A DNA stretch of 40,437 nt from Syntrophaceae bacterium (GTDB lineage: Bacteria > Desulfobacterota > Syntrophia > Syntrophales > Smithellaceae): assembly GCA_018056765.1 (NCBI GenBank), contig JAGPFA010000003.1, positions 96,187 through 136,623 of the forward strand. Direction: 5' to 3'. The notes beneath the pieces were generated by a model. That model saw only the letters and a list, made by a program, of their open reading frames with translations, did no database searches and was not told the DNA's origin. The translations under genes were made by a program, and so were the position numbers. Shown one piece after another: positions 17,182 to 26,236 of this stretch (its first letter is position 1; every line of letters begins with the position of its first letter).

Positions 17182-18555
17182 ATGGACAAAATACTGATCG
17201 TTGACGACGAACTAAACATGCGGCTGGTCCTGGAAGCCATGCTGAAGAAAGAAGGCTATGGGGTAGCCACAGCTTCCGACGGCCTCGAGGCATTACAGAT
17301 GTTGAAGTCGGGGCCGTTTGCCGCGGTGATTACCGATTTGAAAATGCCGCGCATAGACGGTATGGAGCTGCTGGACCGGCTCGGCGGAGAATATCCGGAC
17401 CTGCCGGTCATCATCATCACCGCCCACGGTACGGTGGCCACCGCCGTGGAGGCGCTGAAAAAAGGAGCGCTTGACTACATCACCAAGCCTTTTGAGCTTG
17501 ACGAAATCAAAAATGTTGTGGCGAAAGCGGTGAAAACCGGCAACCTGAAAAAAAATGAGTTTCTCATGACGCCGGAAGACATCGAGCGGGCCGGCATCAT
17601 CGGCGACAGCCGGGCAATGCAGGAAATGTTCGATGCAATCAAGCGCGTGGCACCCACGACCACCACGGTGCTCATCACCGGCGAAACCGGCACGGGCAAG
17701 GAGCTGGTCGCCGAGGCCATCCATCGGAACTCGCCCAGGAAAAACAACCCGCTCATCAAGATTAACTGCGCAGCCATTGCGGAATCCCTCATGGAAAGCG
17801 AGCTCTTCGGCCACGAGAAAGGCTCTTTTACCGGTGCGGCCATCACCAAGCCGGGCAAATTCGAACTGGCCCACAAAGGCACGATGTTTTTGGATGAGGT
17901 TGCGGAAATCCCGCGTGAAATGCAGGTCAAACTCCTGCGCGTGCTCCAAGAGCAGGAATTCGAACGGATCGGCGGACTGAAGACAATAAAAGTGGATGTA
18001 CGCTTCATAGCCGCCACCAACAGAAATCTCACACAAAGCGTCGCGGAGGGAAGTTTTCGTGAGGACCTGTTTTATCGTCTCAATGTTTTCCCCATCAACG
18101 TGCCGCCTCTGCGGGAAAGAACGGAGGACATCTCCGTGCTGGCCGATTATTTCATACAAAAATTCAATCAGAAGCTGGGGCTTGCCGTCACCGGCATGGA
18201 TCGGGCTGTCAAAAACATGCTCCTGGATTCGCGCTGGCCGGGAAACATCCGCGAGCTGGAAAACCTGATAGAGAGGATGATGCTTATGGCCTCAACAAGC
18301 ATCATCACCGCCGCTGAAGTTCCCCAGGAATTCAAGGATGAGCTGGAAATAAATTCCCTTACCTCCGGAGACTTTGGTGAAAGACCCTTAAAAGACTTCA
18401 TGCGCGCCCACATTGAAGAGGTGGAAAAGCAAATGATCATCAAATATCTTGAGGATCTCGACGGAAATGTCACCAAGGCGGCCAAGCAGATGGGCCTGAG
18501 CCGCAAGGGCCTGCAGCTGAAAATGATCAAATACAATCTGCGCAAGGGCTCTTAA
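17182..18555 (+). CDS. NtrC-family sigma-54-dependent response regulator
   Basis: This 457-residue enhancer-binding regulator has three parts. The receiver domain (1-115) has Asp8/Asp9, phospho-acceptor Asp52 (VITDLKMP) and Lys102. The AAA+ domain (about 135-375) has Walker A GETGTGKE at 167-174. The sigma-54 contact loop reads GSFTGA at 214-219, a Ser variant of GAFTGA, and the arginine-finger region follows. A Fis-type helix-turn-helix lies at about 420-455 (NVTKAAKQMGLSRKGLQ). It should be phosphorylated by the kinase encoded just upstream and activate sigma-54 promoters. I found no clear sigma-54 promoter in the intergenic regions of this window, so its targets appear to lie elsewhere. 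Confidence 0.95.
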   Translation: MDKILIVDDELNMRLVLEAMLKKEGYGVATASDGLEALQMLKSGPFAAVITDLKMPRIDGMELLDRLGGEYPDLPVIIITAHGTVATAVEALKKGALDYITKPFELDEIKNVVAKAVKTGNLKKNEFLMTPEDIERAGIIGDSRAMQEMFDAIKRVAPTTTTVLITGETGTGKELVAEAIHRNSPRKNNPLIKINCAAIAESLMESELFGHEKGSFTGAAITKPGKFELAHKGTMFLDEVAEIPREMQVKLLRVLQEQEFERIGGLKTIKVDVRFIAATNRNLTQSVAEGSFREDLFYRLNVFPINVPPLRERTEDISVLADYFIQKFNQKLGLAVTGMDRAVKNMLLDSRWPGNIRELENLIERMMLMASTSIITAAEVPQEFKDELEINSLTSGDFGERPLKDFMRAHIEEVEKQMIIKYLEDLDGNVTKAAKQMGLSRKGLQLKMIKYNLRKGS

Positions 18556-18556
18556 A

Positions 18557-18586
18557 AAAAGACGGGCGCGTGCCGGCCCGTCTTTT
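18557..18586 (+). terminator. Intrinsic terminator of the two-component operon
   Basis: An 11-bp perfect stem (AAAAGACGGGC with GCCCGTCTTTT) has an eight-base loop and ends in TTTT. It starts two bases after the response regulator stop. Confidence 0.85.
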
Positions 18587-18687
18587 GACGGCAATCACTG
18601 CCCGGGCGAGAATCGTCTTTGGCCATCATATGTGCCGGCACGCGGCTCACCCGGACAAAACTTCTTTTGTCTGCGTCCGGGCCGCGG

Positions 18688-19917
18688 CTATGGATTCCAG
18701 CCGGCCAGCCTCGCCCACAACCACCATGCGGCACGGCCTTTCAAGGCGCAGTTAAGCCCCTTACTATGAACACAGCCACTACAATTAGCAGCCAGCGTTG
18801 TCAGCGGATGGCCGGAATTGGCCGCCACCCATTCATCTGCCCAGTTGCACCCGCTGGAATAATCACAGTTGTCATTGGCGTAAAGCAGCATGTAATTTGT
18901 CGCTCCGACCGGATCAAAGCTTTCGATATCGGCAAAGTCGAAAAGAATTTTGTTGTTGGTCCGGCAATACTGGCGGATCTGCTCGTTACGTTGATTGACA
19001 TTCCCTGCCTGCCCTGTACCGTTCAAGTGACCGGTCATGTACACAAATTTGACGGCAGGATATTCGCCTTCCAATTGATTCATCAAATTCAGATATTGAT
19101 TTATTTGGGCTTCGGTGCCGTCCACCTGCCCGCACCAGGACCAGATAACGACGTTGATTGTCGGATTGGCGTTCAAAAAAGTCCTGGTGGCACTTGCCCA
19201 GGCAGTCCGGTTGGGATTGCCAAGGTCACTTGCGCCGGAAAAAGGATTATCACGAAGGTGCAGCGCACCGCCGCTTCCATATTGATTCCAGGCATACAGG
19301 TTATTGTACGAAGCCAGGGCATTCATGCCGGTAATTAACTGGCTGCCGTGCGAGGTGTGGCCGTAGGCGATGTGCAAATTTGTCTTGGCGTTTGTGATGG
19401 CGTTTGTCGGTATCGAAGTAAAAGCCGCTGCCGCCAGGTGATCGGCGATGATGGCGCCGGTGGACGCGGCCGCTTCATTGACTGTAACAGTATAATTTTT
19501 TACAGTCGAGTCTTGAGCCACAACAGTGTAGGTGACCTGTCCCGTAAAATTATTTTCCGTCACACCGCTGGTTTGCGTGGTTGAACCGATCCGGACCGTC
19601 TGCCCTGTCGTGGCGAAGGTCGCCACCAGCGCCGTGCGATCCACTCCGTTGGGAACGGTGGCGAAGATGTTCGTGCCGGAAATGGCAGCGTGGACATCCT
19701 GCGTCAGGGCGCTGTTGGCGTCATCAGTGAAAGAAAACGCCGTGATGTCTTTGGCAGAAACAGGGGAGGGAGGATCCACCTGTATAATCCCACCGCCTAA
19801 ATCACCTCCCCCGCCGCCGCAGCTGATCAAAGCAAACGATACAAACAGAAGACAAAAAATTGAAGCCAGAGCAGTCCGCCTGGAAAATACATTTAAAATG
19901 CTGTTTATCCTCGTCAT
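18688..19917 (-). CDS. Secreted lipoprotein with SGNH-like C-terminal region
   Basis: This 409-residue protein has a lipoprotein signal (lipobox LISC, Cys33) followed by a glycine-rich spacer. Residues about 52-150 look like a bacterial Ig-like/cadherin-like domain (ITAFSF, then VPNGVDRTALVATFATTG and YTVTV). The C-terminal part (about 160-400) has a GHTSHGSQL motif, VVIWSWCGQVDG, FVYMTGHLNG and FDFADIE. The spacing is reminiscent of SGNH/GDSL-type hydrolases, but no canonical GDS box is visible. The C-terminal end is cysteine-rich (NCDYSSGC, NCSGCVHSKGLNC), and the CSGCVH stretch is not a heme CxxCH site. GGGGGAA precedes the ATG. It probably sits in the outer membrane or on the surface. The function is unknown. 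Confidence 0.75.
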   Translation of the reverse strand: MTRINSILNVFSRRTALASIFCLLFVSFALISCGGGGGDLGGGIIQVDPPSPVSAKDITAFSFTDDANSALTQDVHAAISGTNIFATVPNGVDRTALVATFATTGQTVRIGSTTQTSGVTENNFTGQVTYTVVAQDSTVKNYTVTVNEAAASTGAIIADHLAAAAFTSIPTNAITNAKTNLHIAYGHTSHGSQLITGMNALASYNNLYAWNQYGSGGALHLRDNPFSGASDLGNPNRTAWASATRTFLNANPTINVVIWSWCGQVDGTEAQINQYLNLMNQLEGEYPAVKFVYMTGHLNGTGQAGNVNQRNEQIRQYCRTNNKILFDFADIESFDPVGATNYMLLYANDNCDYSSGCNWADEWVAANSGHPLTTLAANCSGCVHSKGLNCALKGRAAWWLWARLAGWNP

Positions 19918-19954
19918 TTTATTCCCCCTTTCCTGCTTTCGTAAAAATGAAAGA

Positions 19955-20866
19955 TTATGGAAGCCTCTCCCCCTGCCTTAGGCTGTCTATAACCTGATTG
20001 ATTGCCGGCATGGCCTCGGCGGCGGCTTTTTCCCCCTCCATGATCGCCTCGTTCCTTTTTGTAAAATCGCCTGAACCAATATGCGTGACTTTTGGTCTGA
20101 TGACTACATCTGCACCTTTTAGCTGGATCACCGACATTTTGTTGTGCATGATATCCACCGATTGCATAATGGTTTCAAGCGTTCCCGTCGGTGCGGTCGG
20201 GGTGACGCCCGAGGAGATATCCACCGCAATGACGATATCCGCACCGAGACGTCTGGCCGCGTGGACCGCCACGGGACTGACCACTCCCCCGTCCACATAC
20301 ATATTTTCACCGATGATCACGGGATTGAAAATACCGGGTATAGCGCAGCTCGCCCGCACGGCACGGCCGGTATTGCCCCGGCCGAAAATCATTTCCTCGC
20401 CGTTTTGTATGTTGGTGGCCACAGCGTAAAATGGAATTTTAAGTTTATCGAGCGGGGTGAATTTAACACGGTAATTGACATAATTTTCCAGCTTCTCGCC
20501 TTTGATGAAACCATTGTCAGGAATGATGTAATCGGCCACATCGTCTCTTTGTATGCCCAGCGCGATGGACTGCAACTCATATGGGCTTAAGCCATAGGCA
20601 TAGAGGCTCCCGACAAAAGCTCCGGCGCTGGTACCAACCACCATATGCACCGGCACGCGATGGGTTTCGAGAATTTTCAGCACGCCAATATGCGCAAAGC
20701 CCCGCGAGGCTCCCGCACCCAGCACAACGGCGATTTTCGCCTGTTTGGGCGGAGACTCGGGCGGTGTTTCCTTGCGAACAAGACTGCATGAAAGCAAGGC
20801 AACAACACAAAAGCAAACGGCAGGGAGGTAAAATATTTTCAGGTAGTATGGGCGCAGGTTCATCAT
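19955..20866 (-). CDS. Patatin-like phospholipase lipoprotein (RssA/NTE-type)
   Basis: This 303-residue protein has a lipoprotein signal peptide (ALLSC, Cys27) and a patatin domain. The oxyanion loop is GAGASRG at 50-56, the nucleophile elbow GTSAG at 78-82 (Ser80), and the catalytic Asp192 lies in VDGG. The Ser-Asp dyad is complete, so lipid acyl-hydrolase activity is expected, at the periplasmic or outer-membrane side given the lipidation. Its start lies two bases past the stop of the upstream helicase gene, and AAAGGA sits at the helicase gene's end, so the two are translationally linked. The functional link between them is not obvious. Confidence 0.9.
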   Translation of the reverse strand: MMNLRPYYLKIFYLPAVCFCVVALLSCSLVRKETPPESPPKQAKIAVVLGAGASRGFAHIGVLKILETHRVPVHMVVGTSAGAFVGSLYAYGLSPYELQSIALGIQRDDVADYIIPDNGFIKGEKLENYVNYRVKFTPLDKLKIPFYAVATNIQNGEEMIFGRGNTGRAVRASCAIPGIFNPVIIGENMYVDGGVVSPVAVHAARRLGADIVIAVDISSGVTPTAPTGTLETIMQSVDIMHNKMSVIQLKGADVVIRPKVTHIGSGDFTKRNEAIMEGEKAAAEAMPAINQVIDSLRQGERLP

Positions 20867-20868
20867 GG

Positions 20869-22338
20869 TTACGTCCTTTGCTCTTTTCTTTTTCGGGGGC
20901 GTGTCCTTTTCCTTTTGAGGGTGGATTGAGCTTTCAACGCCTCTTTCCCGTCAGGTTCGGGGGCGGGCTGGGGTGGAGGCGCATGCAGCGACTGCTGATA
21001 GTAGTCATCCAGCAGCATGACCATGAGTGACAGGCCCTCATCCGACTGAGCGAGTTGCCGCGCCAGCGGGAAAAATCTGCGCATCCGCTCCAGTTGCAGG
21101 TTGTCACGCACCCGCAGGCGCCCCTCCAGCAGGGCGGTGACCCGCTGGGCAACCACCTGTTCGACTTCTTCGTCGCCCGGCAGTTGCCTCTCCTCCATAC
21201 GGATATTGTAGTGGCGGGCGATGCTTTGCAGCTTGAACTTCTCCATTTCCGCTACCAGCGAGATGGCCACGCCGCCGGAGCCCATCCGGCCGGTGCGCCC
21301 GGCCCGATGAATATAGGCTTCCGGGTCTTCCGGCGGTTCATATTGAATGACGTGCGATAGCTCCGGGATGTCGATGCCGCGTGCCGCCACATCGGTGGCC
21401 ACCAGAAACCTGAGCGCCCCACGGCGCACGCGTGCCATAACTTTCTCTCTGGCTGTCTGCGCCAGGTCTGAGCTCAGTTCGTCCGCATCATATCCGAAGC
21501 GCTTCAGAACGATACACAGATAATGAACCGCATCTTTCGTATTGCAAAAAATAATGGCGGAGGCGGGGTTTTCGATTTCAATGATCCGCACCAGCGACCT
21601 CTCCTTGCGCATCCCCGGCACAGCGTAAAACACATGCTCAATCTCTGCGATATGGACCTGGTCGCCGCTTAAGCTCAACAACCGGGGACTTTTGAGGAAC
21701 TGGTCGGCCAGGCGCACCACCTGCGGCGGGTAGGTGGCGGAAAACATGCTGCTGGCGATTTTACCGATAGGCACATATTTGCGGATTTTCACCATATCGG
21801 GATAAAAGCCCATCGACAGCATCCGGTCGGCCTCATCAAAAACAAGGATCCTCAAATTATCCAGAGACAATGTGTCCTTGAGCAGGTGGTCGAGAATGCG
21901 CCCCGGCGTGCCGACCACAAGCTGTGCCCCCTGGCGGAATGCCTCGAGCTGGGCACCATAGCCGACACCCCCGTAAACGACGGCGGTCTTGAATTCTGTG
22001 TCACCGGCCAGGAGCTTTGCCTCCGCTGCCACCTGCAGCGCCAGTTCGCGTGTCGGTACCAGCACCAGCGCCTGGGCCGCTTTTTTGTGCACATCCACTT
22101 TTTGCATGATCGGCAACAGATACGCGCCGGTTTTGCCGCTGCCGGTGCGCGATTGTATCATCACATCACGCCCGGCCAGCAGATAAGGAATCGCCCTGGC
22201 CTGTACCGGCACCAGTGATTTCCAGCCTGCCCGGTCACAGGCCGCCTGCAACGGGCCGGTCAGCTCATCAAGGCGGATATCGCCTAAATCCTCACTTCCA
22301 GGCAGGTCCGTCTCATCACGGAAGGTTTCGTCACTCAT
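20869..22338 (-). CDS. DEAD-box ATP-dependent RNA helicase
   Basis: This is a 489-residue RNA helicase. Motifs are in order: Q motif near 43-50 (VPVQARAIP), Walker A SRTGSGKT at 63-70, PTRELA at 95-100, TPGR, DEAD at 168-171, SAT, ATDVAARGIDIP and HRAGRTGR. After the two RecA domains a helical region (about 370-450) is followed by a proline-rich, then strongly basic tail (KRKRTRPRKRKEQR) that should bind RNA nonspecifically. It probably acts in ribosome assembly or mRNA turnover, or in cold adaptation, as in RhlE/CsdA relatives. The first residues are unusually acidic. AGAGAGG lies about 12 bases before the ATG. Confidence 0.94.
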   Translation of the reverse strand: MSDETFRDETDLPGSEDLGDIRLDELTGPLQAACDRAGWKSLVPVQARAIPYLLAGRDVMIQSRTGSGKTGAYLLPIMQKVDVHKKAAQALVLVPTRELALQVAAEAKLLAGDTEFKTAVVYGGVGYGAQLEAFRQGAQLVVGTPGRILDHLLKDTLSLDNLRILVFDEADRMLSMGFYPDMVKIRKYVPIGKIASSMFSATYPPQVVRLADQFLKSPRLLSLSGDQVHIAEIEHVFYAVPGMRKERSLVRIIEIENPASAIIFCNTKDAVHYLCIVLKRFGYDADELSSDLAQTAREKVMARVRRGALRFLVATDVAARGIDIPELSHVIQYEPPEDPEAYIHRAGRTGRMGSGGVAISLVAEMEKFKLQSIARHYNIRMEERQLPGDEEVEQVVAQRVTALLEGRLRVRDNLQLERMRRFFPLARQLAQSDEGLSLMVMLLDDYYQQSLHAPPPQPAPEPDGKEALKAQSTLKRKRTRPRKRKEQRT

Positions 22339-22472
22339 AAATCTATAAACCTCTCTTTAAAATATGGATTTTATTTAATTCAGCACGGCCAACTAAGCAA
22401 GGAAAAACTTAAAACCCCGGCCGCCGGAGGAAATGCACAACAAGATGAAGTAAATCACCAAGAAATTTTTTT

Positions 22473-22499
22473 TTAAGTTTCCCCTCGATTACCCGATAA
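22473..22499 (+). promoter_or_regulatory. Flagellar sigma-28 (FliA) promoter
   Basis: TTAAGTTT is followed by exactly 11 bases and then CCCGATAA. The sigma-28 consensus is TAAAGTTT-N11-GCCGATAA, so 14 of 16 positions match with the correct spacing. It lies 75 bases upstream of the chemoreceptor start, which places that gene in the late flagellar regulon. Confidence 0.85.
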
Positions 22500-22507
22500 A
22501 AGCATTG

Positions 22508-22530
22508 TGGCTGAAAACACAGCCATTTTT
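22508..22530 (+). other. Leader hairpin with T-run before the chemoreceptor
   Basis: TGGCTG-AAAACA-CAGCCA is followed by TTTTT, just after the expected start of the sigma-28 transcript. It looks like a weak terminator or attenuator. With only six base pairs it may simply be a stabilising 5' stem. Confidence 0.4.
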
Positions 22531-22573
22531 ACTTCGTCAGAACGACACAAATAAAATATCAGGAGGGCATATA

Positions 22574-24079
22574 ATGAAGAAAACCGGCCTAAAGCAAAAG
22601 CTGATGATGGGCTTCGGCCTGATGGCCGTCATTGTTTTACTTGTCGGGCTAAGCGGGATATACAGCTCCTGGAGTAACAGCCAGGCAAACTTAAAATTAA
22701 CCAAAGCGCACAAAATCGTAAAAGAGATGCTGGCCAAGGAAATCGATCATCTGGTGTGGGTGCGGAAAGTAGGCGAGTTTCAACGTAATGAGTCGCTCAC
22801 CGATCTGGCCGTGGAAACAGACCATAAAAAGTGCGAACTGGGCCTCTGGCTGCTAAGCGAAGAGCGGCAGGAAGCAGAAAAAGTATTTCCCGGCCTCAAA
22901 GAGCTGTTAGAGAAAATGGAAGCCCCGCACGAGCGCCTTCATGCCTCGGCAATTACAATTGAAGAAGCTCTGCAAAACGGCAAGCGCGATGAGGCGTTTG
23001 AAACCTTCAAATACCGGACCGATCCGGCACTACGTGAAGTACAGGTTCTTTTCGCTCAGATTCGCCCGATTGTCGAGCAATACATACAAAATGAAACAGA
23101 AATTTCCGCAAAGAAGATGCAAATCAATACCGGCGTGGCCCTGCTGGGTATCATGGTCGGGATAGCGCTTGCTATGATTTTGGGCTTTTTTATGACCCGT
23201 TCCATAACGAAGCCGATCACGCGCGCCAACTCAGGCATACAGGAAGGGGCCGAACATGTAGCCGCGTCCGCCATGGAGGTGGCTTCCGCCAGCCAGGAGC
23301 TTGCGGAAGGCGCTTCCGAGCAGGCCTCCTCTCTGGAAGAAACCTCCGCTTCGCTGGAGGAGATGTCGTCAATGACGCAGCGCAATGCGGACAACGCCGG
23401 GCAGGCCAAGTCGCTGATGGGCGAGATGGCTCAGGTGGTCGATAACGTCAATCATCATGTGGAGCAGACGGCTGGTCTGGTAGAGACGGCCATGAAAACA
23501 AGCGAAGAGACAGGAAAAATCATCAAGAATATCGATGAAATAGCCTTCCAAACCAATCTTTTGGCACTAAACGCTGCAGTGGAGGCGGCCAGAGCCGGCG
23601 AGGCAGGGGCGGGATTTGCCGTCGTAGCCGATGAGGTGCGCAATCTGGCAATGCGCTCGGCTGAGGCAGCCAAAGACACGTCGGCACTTATTGAAAATAC
23701 GATTCAGGCGGTCAAAAGCACACAGGAGATGACCCTTAAAACCCGCGACGCCTTCCAGTCCAATGTGGAGATATCCCGGAAGGTGACTCAACTGGTGGAA
23801 GAAATTGCAGCCGCCTCCAGCGAGCAGGCGCAGGGCATCCATCAAATCAATCAGGCTATGTCCGAAATGGATAAAGTTGTCCAGAAAGTTGCCTCCAGCG
23901 CAGAGGAGACCGCCGCCGCATCCGAAGAGCTCAAGGGACAGGCAAGTCTTATGGAATCTTTCGTCGCGGAGCTTGCCGCCGTAATCAACGGCACAACCGT
24001 CGCCGTTACTGATGATCACGGCCGGTCGGACGACGAAAGCGAGCCACCGAAGAGAACCCTCCCGCTGTTGACGGCCTGA
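22574..24079 (+). CDS. Methyl-accepting chemotaxis protein with CZB sensor domain
   Basis: This is a 501-residue transmembrane chemoreceptor. TM1 is at about 11-31 and TM2 at about 187-207. The roughly 155-residue domain between them carries the full chemoreceptor zinc-binding (CZB) pattern: His59-x-x-Trp62, Cys87-x-Leu-Gly-x-Trp92, His119-x3-His123, with 24 and 26 residues between the blocks. A short HAMP-like stub (RSITKPI, 209-215) joins the helical signalling domain. Its hairpin tip is [21 protein letters not shown]. There is no C-terminal CheR-binding pentapeptide. The ATG at 22574 has AGGAGG seven bases upstream; a longer frame upstream lacks one. A sigma-28 promoter precedes it and a strong terminator follows, so it is a single-gene unit. 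Confidence 0.93.
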   Translation: MKKTGLKQKLMMGFGLMAVIVLLVGLSGIYSSWSNSQANLKLTKAHKIVKEMLAKEIDHLVWVRKVGEFQRNESLTDLAVETDHKKCELGLWLLSEERQEAEKVFPGLKELLEKMEAPHERLHASAITIEEALQNGKRDEAFETFKYRTDPALREVQVLFAQIRPIVEQYIQNETEISAKKMQINTGVALLGIMVGIALAMILGFFMTRSITKPITRANSGIQEGAEHVAASAMEVASASQELAEGASEQASSLEETSASLEEMSSMTQRNADNAGQAKSLMGEMAQVVDNVNHHVEQTAGLVETAMKTSEETGKIIKNIDEIAFQTNLLALNAAVEAARAGEAGAGFAVVADEVRNLAMRSAEAAKDTSALIENTIQAVKSTQEMTLKTRDAFQSNVEISRKVTQLVEEIAAASSEQAQGIHQINQAMSEMDKVVQKVASSAEETAAASEELKGQASLMESFVAELAAVINGTTVAVTDDHGRSDDESEPPKRTLPLLTA

Positions 24080-24168
24080 CCGGGCCCACAGCGAACAAAA
24101 TTATTGCATGCCGGCAGCCCCTTATCGTCTGTAAATAAACGGGCCGCTATAAGAATTTTTCCTTCAAA

Positions 24169-24219
24169 GGCCGGTTTTGCTGCCGGATAAAAACCGGGCA
24201 AAACCGGCCGGATTATTTT
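24169..24219 (+). terminator. Intrinsic terminator after the chemoreceptor
   Basis: A perfect 12-bp stem (GGCCGGTTTTGC with GCAAAACCGGCC) encloses a 17-base loop that can itself pair through CCGG/CCGG. It is followed by a TTATTTTTT tail. Confidence 0.85.
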
Positions 24220-24243
24220 TTGGTAATAATTCTAATAAATATC

Positions 24244-24270
24244 TTGACAGGCCTTATCGATTCATATAAT
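24244..24270 (+). promoter_or_regulatory. Strong sigma-70 promoter for rho
   Basis: A perfect TTGACA and a perfect TATAAT are separated by 15 bases. The expected transcript start near 24277 gives an untranslated leader of about 190 bases before rho. A TTCAAGTATT direct repeat occurs twice in that leader (24319 and 24389). rho is autoregulated in several bacteria through such leaders; here that is inference. Confidence 0.65.
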
Positions 24271-24468
24271 GTGCCCACAATTCGTCAGGGGCCGTGTCGG
24301 TCCCGTCTTTTGGAGCGATTCAAGTATTCAAATAAACAAGCCGATATTAAATCCGCAAGTGATTGTAATCGTGAGCGTCCACGCCCGCTTCAAGTATTAA
24401 TACGGCTCAAACCATTAATTTCGTATAAATATCAATACTATATTTAATTGAAGCCAAGGAATATAATT

Positions 24469-25716
24469 ATGAACATTGAGGACATCAAAAGGCTGCCAAT
24501 AAGCGAACTCAACAACATGGCCAAAGACCTGGAGGTACCCGGCGCCAGCGGCATGCGTCGTCAGGATCTGATTTTCGCGATTCTCCAGGCCCAGGCCGAG
24601 CAAAACGGCGTCATCTCCGGATCCGGCGTATTGGAAATTCTGCCGGACGCCTTCGGATTTCTGCGTGCAGTCGATTACAATTACCTGCCCAGCCCGGACG
24701 ATATTTATATTTCACCGTCGCAGATCCGCCGCTTCAACCTGCGCACCGGCGACACTATTTCCGGTGAGGTGCGTCCGCCCAAAGAAGGTGAAAAGTATTT
24801 CGCCCTCTTAAAGGTTGATGAAGTAAATTTTGAAAGCCCGGAGCAGGCCCGCGACAAAATTCTTTTCGACAACCTGACTCCCCTTTACCCCGATCAAAAA
24901 CTAAACCTGGAATTCGACCCGGAAAACTACTCGACACGGATGCTCGATCTGTTCGCCCCCATCGGCAAGGGGCAAAGGGCTCTGATTGTCTCGCCGCCGC
25001 GCGCCGGGAAAACGGTGCTGCTCAAAGATATCGCCCACAGCATCACCGCCAACCACAAGGAAGTCGTCTTGATGGTTCTTCTGATCGACGAACGCCCCGA
25101 AGAAGTCACGGACATGCAGCGCAGCGTGCAGGGCGAAGTCATCTCCTCGACCTTTGATGAGCCAGCTACACGCCATGTGCAGGTGGCTGAAATGGTCATT
25201 GAAAAAGCCAAGCGCCTTGTCGAGCATAAAAAAGACGTGGTCATTCTGCTTGACTCCATTACAAGGCTGGCACGCGCCTATAACACGGTTGTGCCCCCCT
25301 CGGGCAAGGTGCTCTCCGGCGGTGTCGATTCCAACGCGCTGCACAAACCCAAGCGTTTTTTCGGCGCGGCACGCAATATCGAAAACGGCGGCAGTCTTAC
25401 GATCATTTCCACCGCACTCATCGATACGGGCAGCCGGATGGACGAAGTCATTTTTGAAGAATTTAAGGGCACAGGCAACATGGAGCTGCATCTTGACCGG
25501 CGGATCGCCGACCGGCGCGTCTTCCCCGCATTTGACCTGATCCGCTCCGGCACGCGCAAGGAAGAACTGCTGCTTCCCAAAAACATTCTCAATCGCGTGT
25601 GGATTCTGCGCCGCCTATTGCAGGAAATGAATCCTGTGGACGCGATGGAATTTATCATCGGTAAAATCAGAAAGACGGAAACCAACCAGGAGTTTTTAGA
25701 GTCGATGAGCTCGTAG
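24469..25716 (+). CDS. rho: Transcription termination factor Rho
   Basis: This is a 415-residue hexameric RNA helicase that terminates transcription. It has the N-terminal helix bundle (1-48), a cold-shock-like RNA-binding domain (about 50-125, with [14 protein letters not shown]), and the RecA-type ATPase core. Walker A is PPRAGKT at 176-182. The core continues with [12 protein letters not shown], the Walker B-containing [11 protein letters not shown], and the R-loop region [10 protein letters not shown]. No insertion between the N-terminal helices and the RNA-binding domain is present, as in compact Rho proteins. The ATG at 24469 has AAGGA about eight bases upstream; an in-frame TTG seven codons earlier has none. 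rpmE and prfA follow on the same strand, a linkage common in many bacteria. Confidence 0.97.
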   Translation: MNIEDIKRLPISELNNMAKDLEVPGASGMRRQDLIFAILQAQAEQNGVISGSGVLEILPDAFGFLRAVDYNYLPSPDDIYISPSQIRRFNLRTGDTISGEVRPPKEGEKYFALLKVDEVNFESPEQARDKILFDNLTPLYPDQKLNLEFDPENYSTRMLDLFAPIGKGQRALIVSPPRAGKTVLLKDIAHSITANHKEVVLMVLLIDERPEEVTDMQRSVQGEVISSTFDEPATRHVQVAEMVIEKAKRLVEHKKDVVILLDSITRLARAYNTVVPPSGKVLSGGVDSNALHKPKRFFGAARNIENGGSLTIISTALIDTGSRMDEVIFEEFKGTGNMELHLDRRIADRRVFPAFDLIRSGTRKEELLLPKNILNRVWILRRLLQEMNPVDAMEFIIGKIRKTETNQEFLESMSS

Positions 25717-25849
25717 CCGCAGGGCAAAGAAGAATAAACGGATAATATTTACCTTGAAGTTTTATATATTATGCGATAAGGCAGCGCATCCGTTCCAGAA
25801 TTAGAGCCTATAGAGATTCGGATCAAGTGTCAGGAGGAAAAAGAAAAAA

Positions 25850-26083
25850 ATGAAACAGGGAATCCACCCCGAATACAAAGAGACAACCATTACCTGCGTG
25901 TGCGGCAATGTGATTGAAACCCGTTCCACCAAAAAAGATATAAAAATAGATATCTGCTCGAACTGCCACCCCTTTATTACCGGCAAGCAAAAGATAGTGG
26001 ACACGGCGGGCCGCGTGGAGAAATTCAAAAAGAAATACGAGCAGAAAGACAAAGCCGCGACGGCCAAAAAAGCAAAGGCCTGA
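25850..26083 (+). CDS. rpmE: 50S ribosomal protein L31
   Basis: This is a 77-residue ribosomal protein of the zinc-binding (C+) type. Cys16 and Cys18 (CVC) and Cys36 and Cys39 (CSNC) provide the zinc ligands. The [20 protein letters not shown] block is characteristic of the family. A basic Lys/Ala tail (AATAKKAKA) extends the C-terminus. AGGAGG lies 12 bases before the ATG, a rather long spacing. A zinc-free L31 paralogue, if one exists, is not in this window. Confidence 0.97.
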   Translation: MKQGIHPEYKETTITCVCGNVIETRSTKKDIKIDICSNCHPFITGKQKIVDTAGRVEKFKKKYEQKDKAATAKKAKA

Positions 26084-26161
26084 GAGCCGCCACCGGAATG
26101 CTGTCTTTCAGACGCTATCCCATGATCAACACACCGGCACATTCCCGGCATTTATAGCTAT

Positions 26162-26182
26162 GCCCTGCCTCGACGGCAGGGC
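26162..26182. other. Hairpin between rpmE and prfA
   Basis: GCCCTGCC-TCGAC-GGCAGGGC is a perfect 8-bp stem. No T-run follows directly (the Ts begin about ten bases later), so it may be a partial terminator or a processing site in a rho-rpmE-prfA transcript. Confidence 0.5.
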
Positions 26183-26236
26183 AACACAGCCAGTTTTCCC
26201 CCTTTTAAATTATTTTTTTGACCATAAAGACGAACC

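Noticed and set aside
18688..18760. Possible heme c site (CSGCVHS) in the lipoprotein C-terminus
   Set aside because: The spacing is CxxCxH, not CxxCH, so covalent heme attachment is not supported.
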